This document shows positions 42,854 to 51,345 of a stretch of 64,000 nucleotides of DNA, piece by piece; position 1 is the stretch's first letter, and the number at the start of each line of letters is the position of its first letter. Origin of the DNA: DASSJM01 sp036280655. Lineage in GTDB: Bacteria; Actinomycetota; UBA4738; HRBIN12. The notes under the pieces were generated by a model. The model worked only from the letters and a program-made list of their open reading frames with translations, was not told the DNA's origin and searched no databases. The translations under genes were made by a program, and so were the position numbers. The stretch spans positions 6,212 through 70,211 of the forward strand of contig DASUQI010000019.1 of NCBI GenBank assembly GCA_036280655.1, read 5' to 3'.

Positions 42854-42875
42854 TACGGTACGAACGTATGTTCGA
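42854..42875 (+). promoter_or_regulatory. LexA/SOS box overlapping a leaderless promoter and start codon
   Basis: CGAACGTATGTTCG (42861-42874) matches the Gram-positive SOS consensus CGAACRNRYGTTCG at every defined base. It covers the ATG at 42868, and TACGGT (42854-42859), a -10 box, abuts it 8 nt before the ATG. LexA bound here would block RNA polymerase and the leaderless start of the HNH gene directly. DUF222/13E12 family genes are known members of the mycobacterial DNA-damage regulon, which supports the reading. Confidence 0.75.
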
Positions 42876-44034
42876 TTCGACGCTAATCGGTGCCGTGGAT
42901 GTGGCGCACGCGAGTGTGGGGGCGGCGCACCGCGAGCTCTTGTCCTCGATCGTCCGCCTCGTGGGCTCGGAGGCGTGGCGCGAGCAGGGCGCGCGCGATC
43001 CCGCGCACCTCCTCTCGATCCGCTACGCGCTCTCGGACTGGAAGTCGCGCCGTTGGATCGCCGCCGCCTTCGCGCTGGAACACCTCCCCCGGCTCGCGCA
43101 GGCTCTCTCGAGCGGCGCGCTCGGCATCGACAAGCTGGTCGAGCGACGCGGTTCGCGACGCCGGGATCCGAAGAGCGGTTGATCGTGTGGGCTCGGCGCG
43201 TCTCGTGTGGGGCGATCCGCCGCAGGGGCGACCTCGAAGAGGAGGCCACGATGGATGATGTGGTCGGGCCGGCTCGCGCGCGGTCTGTGGGCTGGTGGTA
43301 CTTCGACGAGGGACGCCGCTTCGCACTGGAGGCCGAGCTGCCTGCCGCCGAAGGCGCCGTCGTGGCCCGAGCGCTCGAGCGCGTCGCCCGAACCATCCCG
43401 GCCATGCCGGACGAGGACGGCACGAGCGGCGCGGACGCGCGGCGGGCCGACGCGCTCGTCGCGATGTGCTCGGCGCGCATCGCGCTCGATGGCGACCCGG
43501 ACCGGGCAACGGTGGTGATCCACGCACAGGCCAAGGGCCTGGAAGAGGGCAGCGGTGGCTGCGAGGTCGAGGACGGTCCGGTGCTCCATCCGGCCTCGGT
43601 GCGTCGAGCACTCTGCAACGCCAGAACGCAGATCGTGCTGGAAGACCGTCTGGGCAACGTGATCGGGTTGGGAGCGCGCCAGGCGAGAGCCTCCCGCGTG
43701 GATGCTCCGCCAGGTGTCTTATCGCGATCGCGAGTGTCGCTTCCCGGGCTGTGGGATGCGACGATTCACCGAGGCGCACCACGTCCGGTGGTGGCACCAC
43801 GGCGGTCGAACGGAGCTCGAGAACCTCGCCCTGATCTGCTCGTTCCACCATCGACTCGTCCATGAACACGGTTGGCCGATGCGGCGAAGACCCGACGGCG
43901 AGATGGACTGGCTGCGTCCCGACGGCACGCGCTATCGAGCGAGCCCGTCGTCCGATCGGGCGAGCCCTTCGCCGGGCGATCGGGACGAACAGCAGGACAC
44001 GGTCGCTGCCGGTTCGGACCGGACGAGTGCCTAG
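42868..44034 (+). pseudogene. DUF222/13E12-type HNH endonuclease gene, two frameshifts
   Basis: The first piece reads AHRELLSSIVRLVGSEAWRE up to ALGIDKLVE, then a lost base at about 43142 shifts the frame to RFATPGSEERLIVWARR and WWYFDEGRRFALEAELP. A second indel at about 43672-43690 shifts to PPAWMLRQVSYRDRECRFPG and the HNH motif EAHHVRWWHHGGRTELENLA with LICSFHHRLVHEHGW. This is a DUF222 protein with C-terminal HNH nuclease, normally about 400 residues. Both indels are single bases, and the SOS-box promoter is intact. As read, only an N-terminal fragment would be made. Confidence 0.82.
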
Positions 44035-44573
44035 TTCATCTCCGGATCAGGCGGCATCGTCGACAGCAGCCGGTACCGCGGGCCCTTGCGCCGCAGCACA
44101 CCGCTCCAGAGCTCGCCGGGCTCCTCCGTGAACACGTCGTCGGCGACCGCGGGCTCGGCGATCCACGAGCCCTCCTCCATCTCGGCCTCGAGCTGGCCGG
44201 CGCCCCAGCCCGCGTAGCCGGCGAACACCCGGGCGCGCCGCAGACCGCCGAGCTCGTCCGCATCGGTCTCCTCCGGCAGGAACCCGACCGACTCGAACGC
44301 CACCACGTTCGCCCGCTCTGGGTGCTCGAAATCCGCCACCACGACCGCCGCCTGCGTCTCGACCGGCCCGCCGAAGAACAGGCGGGCACCCGGCTCGACG
44401 AGGCCGGCGAGCGGCGGGACCGCCTCGGCCACCTCGACCTCGCTCTCGCGGTTCAGCACGACGCCGACCGCGCCCGCCTCGTCGTGGTGGCCGATCAGGA
44501 CGACCGTTCGGTGGAAGTTCGGGTCGACGAGCGACGGCCCGGCGATCAGCAGGTTGCCGCGGAGGCTCAGCAC
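44031..44573 (-). CDS. YqgE/AlgH (UPF0301) family protein
   Basis: A 180-residue protein of the AlgH family: RGNLLIAGPSLVDPNFHRTV at the N-terminus, LIGHHDEAGAVGVVLNRES, LFFGGPVETQAAVVV and GYAGWGAGQLEAEMEEGSW are the diagnostic blocks. Function is not settled; in pseudomonads AlgH affects alginate and redox-linked regulation. GTG start at 44573 (no ATG nearby). The gene lies opposite the end of the HNH pseudogene, stops overlapping by 4 nt. Confidence 0.93.
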   Translation of the reverse strand: MLSLRGNLLIAGPSLVDPNFHRTVVLIGHHDEAGAVGVVLNRESEVEVAEAVPPLAGLVEPGARLFFGGPVETQAAVVVADFEHPERANVVAFESVGFLPEETDADELGGLRRARVFAGYAGWGAGQLEAEMEEGSWIAEPAVADDVFTEEPGELWSGVLRRKGPRYRLLSTMPPDPEMN

Positions 44574-44600
44574 GGACCCATCATGCCGCGACGAACCCCG

Positions 44601-45746
44601 CTACGACTTCGGGACCTCCTTGTTCGGGTCGAGGAACGGGAGCGCGGCCGTCACGGCCGGCACCGGACCGTCGGGCGAGACCACCTCGAGCGTCGTGCCG
44701 GGTTCGGCGAACCCGATCGGCACCCAGGCGTAACCGATGTTCTTCTCGAGGCGGAACGAGCGCGAGGCGCTCACGAGCCGGCCCACGCGCTCGCCGTCGC
44801 GTTCGACGGGCCAGAAGTCCTCGAGCCACATCCGGAACGGCTCGCCGCCGAGCTGCACGCCGACGAGCTTGCGGTCCACGCCCGCATCCGCGAGCCGCTG
44901 CAAAGCGTCCCTGCCGACGAAGGCCGCGTCGAACTCCACCAGGCGCTCCATCCCGCTCACGTGCAGCGGAGTGTCCTCGATCGTCATGTCGTTGCCGTAG
45001 TTGAAGATCCCGGCCTCGAGCCGCCGCTGGTCGCTCGGCGCGATCGGACGGATCTCGAACGGCTCGCCCGCCTCCATCACCCGGTCCCAGAGCTCGATCC
45101 CGCGCGCGCCGTCGCGCAGGTAGAGCTCGTAGCCGACCTCGCCGGTCCACCCGGTGCGCGAGACCACGAGCGGGATGTCGCCGAGGTCGCCCTCCCAGCA
45201 CCGGTAGTAGCGCATGTCGGCCACCTCTTCGCCGAACAGCGCCCGGATCACGTCCTTCGACTTCGGGCCCTGGACCTGGAGCGGCGAGACGTCGGGTTCG
45301 CGGATCTCGACGTCGAGGCCCGCGAACGCCTGCACCCCAACGGCATACAGCAGCGCGTCCGAGTCCGCGAGCGAGAGCCAGAACTGGTTCTCGCCGAGTC
45401 GGAGCAAGATCGGGTCGTTCACGATGCCGCCGCTCGGCGCGATGATCGGCGCGTACTTGCACTGCAGGACCTCGCACTTCGAGAGGTCGCGGCACGTGAG
45501 CAGCTGCGTGAACCGCGCGGCGTCCGGTCCCGTGATCTCGACCTGGCGCTCGACCGCGACGTCCCACAGGCCGACGTGCTCGACGAGGTGCCAGTACTCT
45601 GCCTCGTCGTCGTCGTACAGGGTCGGGATCAGCATGTGGTTGTAGAGGTCCCAGGACGTGCAGCCGGCCTCGACCGTGCGCCGCCAGTAGGGCGAGCGCC
45701 GGTACCACGACGCCGTGTAGAACGTGAACGAGTACGGCTCGTTCAC
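44601..45746 (-). CDS. GcvT-family aminomethyltransferase-like enzyme (copy 2)
   Basis: A 381-residue paralogue of the gene at 41573: LWDVAVERQVEITGPDAARF, LLTCRDLSKCEVLQ, SPLQVQGPKSKDV, VVSRTGWTGEVGYELYLRD and APSDQRRLEAGIFNYG match block for block. GTG start overlapping the stop of the CrtI-like flavoprotein gene (GTGA). Flavoprotein plus GcvT-like pair is the arrangement of oxidative demethylation systems such as sarcosine oxidase-like enzymes, so N- or S-methyl catabolism is the best guess. Confidence 0.87.
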   Translation of the reverse strand: MNEPYSFTFYTASWYRRSPYWRRTVEAGCTSWDLYNHMLIPTLYDDDEAEYWHLVEHVGLWDVAVERQVEITGPDAARFTQLLTCRDLSKCEVLQCKYAPIIAPSGGIVNDPILLRLGENQFWLSLADSDALLYAVGVQAFAGLDVEIREPDVSPLQVQGPKSKDVIRALFGEEVADMRYYRCWEGDLGDIPLVVSRTGWTGEVGYELYLRDGARGIELWDRVMEAGEPFEIRPIAPSDQRRLEAGIFNYGNDMTIEDTPLHVSGMERLVEFDAAFVGRDALQRLADAGVDRKLVGVQLGGEPFRMWLEDFWPVERDGERVGRLVSASRSFRLEKNIGYAWVPIGFAEPGTTLEVVSPDGPVPAVTAALPFLDPNKEVPKS

Positions 45747-47365
45747 CAGCTCGCGCCCTTGCGCCTCCGGGGACCGCGGCGGTCCTTGCGGATCTCGCGG
45801 ACGCAGTTGTAGGCGGGGATGCCGGAGACTCCGCCGCCGCCGTGCGTCGCACTCGAGCACTGGTACAGGCCGGCGATCGGCGTCCGGTAGTCCGCGTACC
45901 CTGGCACCGGCCGCATGTGGAACAGCTGGTCGGCCGAGAGCTCGCCGTGGAAGATGTTGCCGCCGATCAGCCCCCACTCGGTCTCCATGTCGTGCGGCCC
46001 GAGCACCTGCCGGGCGACGATCGACTCGCGGAAGCCGGGCGCCGCGTCGTCGTAGGCCTGGATCACGCGGTCGGCGTACGCCTCGAGCTCGTCGCGGTGC
46101 GGCTCCCCCGACCACGTGTGCGGCACCCACTGCGTGAACAGCGATACGACGTGGGCGCCCTGGGGCGCGAGCGAAGGATCGAGCGTCGTCGGGATCACGC
46201 CGTCGGAGAACGGGAGCGTGGCCGGCCGCCCGGCCCGCGCCTCCTGGAACGCGTCCTCGAGCTGGTCGAGCGACGGCGCGATCTCGAACCCGCCGGAGAA
46301 GTCGGTCCAGTCGGGCTCGCCGGCGAGCTTCGGCAGGCGGCTGATCGCGAGGTTGATCTTCACGACGCCCGAGCGCGTGTGCCAGTGCTCGATGTCCTCG
46401 ACGAACTCGCCCGGGAGCTCGCCGGGGTCGATCTGGCGCAGGAACGTGATCTTCGGGTGGCAGGCGGTGATCACGATCGGCGCCTGGAGCTCCTCGCCGC
46501 CCTCGAGCGCGACCCCGCGGGCCTTCCCGCCGCGGATCAGGACGCGGTCGACCCGCGCGGACGTCCGGATCTCGGCCCCGAATGCGACCGCGCTCCGCTC
46601 GATCGCCGCCGCGACCGCGCCCATCCCGCCCTCGGGGACGCCCCACGATCCGAGCGTGCCGTCGCCGACGTCGCCGATCTCGTGGTGCGCCATCACGTAC
46701 GCGGTCCCCGAGTCGAACGGACCTGCCCACGTCCCGATCAGCCCGTCGATCGCCATCACGGCCTTCACCTGCTCGGACTCGAAGAAGCGGTCGAGCAGGT
46801 CGGCCACGCTCATCGTGAGCAGCCGCGTGACCTCGCCGACCGTCCGGACGTTGAGGCCGCGGAATCGCCACGCGAGCCGGAGCTGCTCGAACAGGTCCCC
46901 CGGCCGCTTCGAGCCGAGCTGGGGCGGCGTCGTCATGAGCAGCGGACCGAGCACCGCGGCGAGCCCGCCCATCCACGCCTCCCACTTCTCGAGCGCGTCG
47001 GCGTCCTTCTTCGAGAACTTCGCGAACTCGTCGTGGTTCTTGCCCGGGTCGTCGTACTCGATCATCACCCGGCCGTCGGGGAACGGGACGACGTATGGGC
47101 CGACCGGGTGCACGCGGTACCCGTGCCGGGCGAGGCGGAGGTCGCGGACGATCGAGTCCGGCATCAGGCTCATGACGTACGAGAGCGTCGTGACGCCGAA
47201 CTGCGGATGGTCCGGCCACGGCCGGTCGGTCGCCGCGGCGCCGCCGGTCTTCGGGCGCGCCTCGCAGACGACCACGCGGGCGCCGGCCCTCGCCAGGTAG
47301 GCGCCCGCGACCAGGCCGTTGTGGCCTCCGCCGATCACGATCGCGTCGTAGGCGTTCGCGGGCAC
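45743..47365 (-). CDS. CrtI-like FAD oxidoreductase paired with GcvT-like enzyme
   Basis: A 540-residue flavoprotein. The FAD motif AIVIGGGHNGLVAGAYLARA and the C-terminal LYQCSSATHGGGGVSGIPAY match the phytoene-dehydrogenase-like family. GTG 47365 is chosen because gagggag lies just upstream; a TTG 12 codons earlier is possible. Co-translated with the GcvT-like gene. Functional pairing suggests it oxidises a methylated substrate and passes the one-carbon unit to folate via GcvT. Confidence 0.87.
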   Translation of the reverse strand: MPANAYDAIVIGGGHNGLVAGAYLARAGARVVVCEARPKTGGAAATDRPWPDHPQFGVTTLSYVMSLMPDSIVRDLRLARHGYRVHPVGPYVVPFPDGRVMIEYDDPGKNHDEFAKFSKKDADALEKWEAWMGGLAAVLGPLLMTTPPQLGSKRPGDLFEQLRLAWRFRGLNVRTVGEVTRLLTMSVADLLDRFFESEQVKAVMAIDGLIGTWAGPFDSGTAYVMAHHEIGDVGDGTLGSWGVPEGGMGAVAAAIERSAVAFGAEIRTSARVDRVLIRGGKARGVALEGGEELQAPIVITACHPKITFLRQIDPGELPGEFVEDIEHWHTRSGVVKINLAISRLPKLAGEPDWTDFSGGFEIAPSLDQLEDAFQEARAGRPATLPFSDGVIPTTLDPSLAPQGAHVVSLFTQWVPHTWSGEPHRDELEAYADRVIQAYDDAAPGFRESIVARQVLGPHDMETEWGLIGGNIFHGELSADQLFHMRPVPGYADYRTPIAGLYQCSSATHGGGGVSGIPAYNCVREIRKDRRGPRRRKGASW

Positions 47366-47452
47366 CGCTCGCTCCCTCTTGACTCGCCGTTCAACGTTCA
47401 ACGACGACGATATCGCCCGGCCCGCCGCTCGCGCGAGGGCCGGAACCGTTCC

Positions 47453-48709
47453 TCACGAGGGGTCGGGCGGCCCGGGCGCGACCCGCGTGAACGTCCCCCC
47501 CTCCGGCATCGAGGGCGCCTCGGCGACCGGCAGCTCCTCGGACTCCGCCGGCGGCGGCTCCCGGAGGAGCGGCAAGAGCACGACGACGGACAGCCCCGCG
47601 CCGACCCCGAGCAGGGCGTACATCCCCGGGGCCCCTACGACCGGGAGCGCCGCGGCCGCCATCAGGTACGCGATCACGAGCGTCCCGTGCACGATGCCCT
47701 CGAGCGCCCCGAGGACGCGGCTGCGGACCGCGTCCGGAGTCCGGCGCTGGAAGATGTTCTGGTCGGCGACCACGACGAGGCCGTCGGCCGCGCCCCACAG
47801 AACGCTCAGCGTGAGGACGAGCGCGAACCACGGCGACAGCGCGATCCCGAACGCGAACACCGAGACACCCGCCGCACCGATGATCAGCCAGCGCATCTCG
47901 TTCTCGGCGGTGAGCTTCCGACCGGCGAGCGACCCGAGGATCGAGCCGACCCCGTACACGCCGATCAGCACGCCGAGCCCGACCGAGCCGGCGTCGAAAT
48001 GCACCGCGAGCGGGGCGTCGGCCACCATCGCGAAGCCGATCCCGAGGACGAACAACACCCACGCCATCGCGATCCGTCGCAGCACGCGCTGCCGGGAGAG
48101 GAAGCGGAACCCGGCGACGAGCCCGCGGTGCTCCTCCTCGTCCTCGCGGTCGCCGGCGAAACTCGCCCGGACGGACCAGATCAGCGACGACGAGGCCAGG
48201 AACGAGATCGCGTTGATCGCGAACACCCAGGAGGCGCCGACCGCCGCGAGGAGGACGCCGCCGACCGCGGGGCCGATCGTGATGCCGACGTTCCGGCCGA
48301 TCGCGACGAGGCTATTCGCCCACGCGACCTTCTCTTGCGGCACGAGGTTCGGGATCGCCGCGCTCGACGCGGGCCAGAACGGTGCCTCCGCGATCGCGGA
48401 GAGGAACGCGGCCGCCACGAGCGGACCCGGCGAGTCGATGAACGCCATCGCCAGGAAGCACGCGGCGCTCGCCCCGTCCGAGACGATCATCACGTGCCGC
48501 CGGTCGAACCGGTCGCCGAGCACCGCCGTGAGCGGCCCCACGACGCCGCTCACGCCCTCGGTGAGGATCAGCGCGGCAGCGAGCCAGGCGGCCGACCCCG
48601 TCCGCTCGTAGATCTCGAACATCAGGGCGGTGTACGCGGCCATGCTCCCGGTGATCGAGATCAGCCGCGAGAGCGCGATCCTGCGGACGGCGGCCTGTGG
48701 CTCGGTCAC
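47453..48709 (-). CDS. MFS exporter (third gene of tandem triplet)
   Basis: A 418-residue MFS_3-type (EntS/DHA3-like) exporter with twelve hydrophobic segments. AVLGDRFDRRHVMI is the motif-A loop, and APFWPASSAAIPNLV, NSLVAIGRNVGITIGPAVGG and RRTPDAVRSRVLGALEGI are blocks shared with both neighbours. It overlaps the middle copy (GTGA). Likely exports a hydrophobic drug or siderophore-like compound; substrate unknown. Confidence 0.88.
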   Translation of the reverse strand: MTEPQAAVRRIALSRLISITGSMAAYTALMFEIYERTGSAAWLAAALILTEGVSGVVGPLTAVLGDRFDRRHVMIVSDGASAACFLAMAFIDSPGPLVAAAFLSAIAEAPFWPASSAAIPNLVPQEKVAWANSLVAIGRNVGITIGPAVGGVLLAAVGASWVFAINAISFLASSSLIWSVRASFAGDREDEEEHRGLVAGFRFLSRQRVLRRIAMAWVLFVLGIGFAMVADAPLAVHFDAGSVGLGVLIGVYGVGSILGSLAGRKLTAENEMRWLIIGAAGVSVFAFGIALSPWFALVLTLSVLWGAADGLVVVADQNIFQRRTPDAVRSRVLGALEGIVHGTLVIAYLMAAAALPVVGAPGMYALLGVGAGLSVVVLLPLLREPPPAESEELPVAEAPSMPEGGTFTRVAPGPPDPS

Positions 48710-49905
48710 GACGCGTTCGCCGCCTCGAGCCGCGCCGCCTCGTCCTCCGCGAGGTAGCGCTTCATCCTGATCAGCACGAAGACCGCGAGCCCGACCGTGA
48801 CCCCGCCGACCGCGTACGTCGCCTGCGGGCCGATCCACGGGACGACGAACGCGGCCGCCACGTACGAGAGCGCCAGCATGAGATGGAGCATGCCCATGAA
48901 CGCGGCCGTGACCCGCGAGCGAACCGCGTCGGGCGCGCGGCGCTGCCGCAGGTTGGTCTCGGCGACGAAGGTCGTCCCGTCGGCGACGCCGAAGACGAAC
49001 AGGAACGCGACGATCAGCGGGAACCACGGCGAGAGCCCGATCCCGATCCCCGTTGCCGCGATCACGATCCCGGCGTTCACGAGCCAGACGCCCTCGCGCC
49101 CCTCGCCCATGCGTCGCGCCAGCAGAGATCCGACGACCGTGCCGCCGCCCCAGGCCGTGACCAGCATCCCAAACCCGAACGCCCCGGCCTCGAACTCCAC
49201 CGCGAGCGGCGCGTCGGCCACCATCGACATCCCCATCCCGGAGATGAACACCAACCACGCGAGCAGCAGCGTCCGGAGGACGCGATCGTGGCGGAGGAAC
49301 CGGAACCCGGCCCTGATCCCATGGAACTCGTCCTCGGCATCTGGCTCGCCCGAGAACCGGGCACGAACCGCCACGACGATCACGGCCGACACGACGAACG
49401 ACACGGCGTTCGCCGCGAAGACGCCACTCGGGCTGAGGAACGCGAGCAGCGCGCCGCCGAGCGCCGGCCCGATCGTGATCCCCGCGCTCCGGCTCGCGCC
49501 GAGCAGGCTGTTCGCCCACGTCGTGAGCTCGGGCCCGGCGATGTTGGGGATCGCCGCCTCGGAGGCCGACCAGAAGGGGGCCTCGGCGACCGCCGACAGG
49601 AACGCCCAGACGAGCAGCCACGCCGGCTCGTCGGAGAACGCCATCATCGCGAAGCAGAGGGCACCCGCGAGATCCGATGCGATCAGGACCCTCCTGCGAT
49701 CGAACCGGTCCCCGAGGATCCCCGCGAGCGGGAGGAGGAACCCCATCGCGCCGAACGTGAGCAGGAGCGCGAGGGCCACCCACGCCGCCGAACCCGTCTC
49801 CTCCAGGATCGTGAAGTTCAGCGCCGTGTAGGCGGCGGCGCCGCCCGTGATCGAGATGATCCGGGCCGCCGCGAGCATGCGGACGGCGGTGCGGGGAGCG
49901 GTCAT
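48706..49905 (-). CDS. MFS exporter (second gene of tandem triplet)
   Basis: A 399-residue MFS_3 exporter, clear paralogue of its neighbours: ARIISITGGAAAYTALNFTI, GILGDRFDRRRVLIASDLAG, EAPFWSASEAAIPNI, NSLLGASRSAGITIGPALGG and RRAPDAVRSRVTAAFMGM. Twelve hydrophobic segments. ATG 49905 follows the first exporter gene by 32 nt without a strong ribosome site; a GTG immediately upstream may be used. Tandem duplication of one ancestral exporter is evident. Confidence 0.88.
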   Translation of the reverse strand: MTAPRTAVRMLAAARIISITGGAAAYTALNFTILEETGSAAWVALALLLTFGAMGFLLPLAGILGDRFDRRRVLIASDLAGALCFAMMAFSDEPAWLLVWAFLSAVAEAPFWSASEAAIPNIAGPELTTWANSLLGASRSAGITIGPALGGALLAFLSPSGVFAANAVSFVVSAVIVVAVRARFSGEPDAEDEFHGIRAGFRFLRHDRVLRTLLLAWLVFISGMGMSMVADAPLAVEFEAGAFGFGMLVTAWGGGTVVGSLLARRMGEGREGVWLVNAGIVIAATGIGIGLSPWFPLIVAFLFVFGVADGTTFVAETNLRQRRAPDAVRSRVTAAFMGMLHLMLALSYVAAAFVVPWIGPQATYAVGGVTVGLAVFVLIRMKRYLAEDEAARLEAANAS

Positions 49906-49937
49906 CACGCGAGTGTCCACCGCTCCCCGACCCCCGT

Positions 49938-51191
49938 CTACCTCGTGACCCCGGCCGCGACGAGCTCGGGCGCCTCGACGACCTCGTCGAGGGCGAGCTC
50001 GGGCTGCTCCGTGGTACGCCGCGACGCCCGCAGGATCGGCAGCAGCACCACCGCCCCGACGAACGCGAACGCGCCGCCCGCCGCGTAGACGCCCCGCGGC
50101 CCGAGCAGCTCGAGCGCCGGCCCGCCGAGCACGAACCCGAACGCGAGCGCGATCGTGATCATCGACTCCGAGGCCGAGACCACGCGGCTCCGGACCACGT
50201 CCGGCGTTCGCCGCTGCTGAATGCTCCGGTCCGCGACCATCACCACGGCGTCGGCCGCCCCGGCCAGCAGGATCAGCACGAGCACCGGCGGGAACCACGG
50301 CGACAGCGCCACGCCCGCGGTGGTCACGCCGATGACCGCGGTCCCGACGAACAGCGCCTTGGGCTCGATCCGCTCGTTCAGCTTGCGGCCGGCGAGCGAC
50401 CCGAGCACGGACCCGGCGCCCCAGCAGCCGATCAGCAGGCCGTAGCCGGTCGCGCCCGAGCCGAACTCCTCGACGAGCGGCACGTCGGCGACCATGACCA
50501 TCCCGATCCCGAACACGAACACGGTCCACGCGATGACCAGGATCCGGAGGATCCGGTCGTGCGCGATGAACACGAACCCCGCCTTGATCCCGCGGTGCTC
50601 GTCCTCGTGCTCGCTCCGGTCCTCGGAGAACCGTCCGCGGACGGTCGCGACGACCAGCGCCGAGAGCACGAACGAGAGCGCGTTGAGCCCGAAGACCATG
50701 CCGGCCCCGATGACCGCGAGCAGCACGCCGCCCACCGCCGGGCCGAGCATGATCCCCGCGTTCGCGCCGAGCTGGAGCAGGCCGTTCGCCCAGGGCAGCT
50801 CGTCCTTGCTCACCAGGTTCGGGATGGCTGCCTGCGAGGCCGACCAGAACGGGGTCTCGACCACCGCCGTGACGAACCCGATCGCGAGCAGGAGCGCAGG
50901 GTCCTCGACGAACGCCATCGCGGCGAACGCCGCCGCGCCGGCGAGGTCCGAGGCGATCATCACGCGCTGCCGGTCGAACCGGTCGCCGAGCATGCCGCCG
51001 AGCGGCGCGAACAGGCCGCTCGCGCCGAACGTGAGCAGGAGCGACGCGGACAGCCATGCTGCCGACCCGGTCCGCTCGTAGATCGTGAAGTTCAGCGCCG
51101 CGAACGCGGCCGCCCCGCCCGTGATCGAGATCAGGCGCGCGAGGGCAAGCCTTCGAACGGCGCTGCGTGGGCGATCGGTGATGATCCGCAT
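49938..51191 (-). CDS. MFS exporter (first gene of tandem triplet)
   Basis: A 417-residue MFS_3 exporter: ARLISITGGAAAFAALNFTI, GMLGDRFDRQRVMIASDLAG, ETPFWSASQAAIPNLV, NGLLQLGANAGIMLGPAVGG and RRTPDVVRSRVVSASESM. ATG 51191 follows cacaggagtcgtccg, a clear ribosome site. It is the first gene of the triplet and is preceded by a short upstream ORF, three hairpins and a palindromic operator, so its expression is probably tightly controlled. Confidence 0.9.
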   Translation of the reverse strand: MRIITDRPRSAVRRLALARLISITGGAAAFAALNFTIYERTGSAAWLSASLLLTFGASGLFAPLGGMLGDRFDRQRVMIASDLAGAAAFAAMAFVEDPALLLAIGFVTAVVETPFWSASQAAIPNLVSKDELPWANGLLQLGANAGIMLGPAVGGVLLAVIGAGMVFGLNALSFVLSALVVATVRGRFSEDRSEHEDEHRGIKAGFVFIAHDRILRILVIAWTVFVFGIGMVMVADVPLVEEFGSGATGYGLLIGCWGAGSVLGSLAGRKLNERIEPKALFVGTAVIGVTTAGVALSPWFPPVLVLILLAGAADAVVMVADRSIQQRRTPDVVRSRVVSASESMITIALAFGFVLGGPALELLGPRGVYAAGGAFAFVGAVVLLPILRASRRTTEQPELALDEVVEAPELVAAGVTR

Positions 51192-51238
51192 CGGACGACT
51201 CCTGTGACTCGGTGGATCGAGGGACGGTGGTTCGGGGT

Positions 51239-51304
51239 CCCCGCCGGGGAGGCGGGGCTCGCGGCAGCTAAGCGGCTGCCGCCGGGACGGGGGTATCCCC
51301 CGTC
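51239..51304 (-). promoter_or_regulatory. three consecutive hairpins in MFS operon leader (candidate attenuator)
   Basis: Three perfect inverted repeats lie between the upstream ORF and the first exporter: HP1 51286-51304 (8-bp arms gacggggg/cccccgtc, loop of 3), inside the upstream ORF; HP2 51261-51282 (8-bp arms gcggcagc/gctgccgc), containing that ORF's stop codon; HP3 51239-51257 (7-bp arms ccccgcc/ggcgggg). A ribosome on the ORF would unfold HP1 and HP2 in turn. No T-run follows, so control is more likely translational or Rho-linked than by an intrinsic terminator. Confidence 0.6.
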
Positions 51305-51336
51305 TTGATGGTCCCGAACACCTGGAGTCGCCTCAT
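51268..51336 (-). CDS. 22-residue leader peptide upstream of MFS triplet
   Basis: ATG 51336 opens 22 codons ending TAG at 51268-51270; the peptide begins MRRLQVFGTIKTGD and ends with PVPAAAA. A TACACT -10 lies 9 nt before the ATG, so the transcript should start 2-3 nt ahead of it, i.e. leaderless translation. The stop lies inside hairpin HP2 and codons 11-17 in HP1. This is the arrangement of ribosome-sensing leader peptides before antibiotic-export genes. No homologue is known to me. Confidence 0.55.
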   Translation of the reverse strand: MRRLQVFGTIKTGDTPVPAAAA

Positions 51337-51345
51337 GACCGCGCG

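Noticed and set aside
41573..45746. Glycine cleavage T protein and a glycine riboswitch
   Set aside because: The GcvT-like proteins have no gcvH or gcvP partner nearby and no glycine-riboswitch core was seen before either gene.
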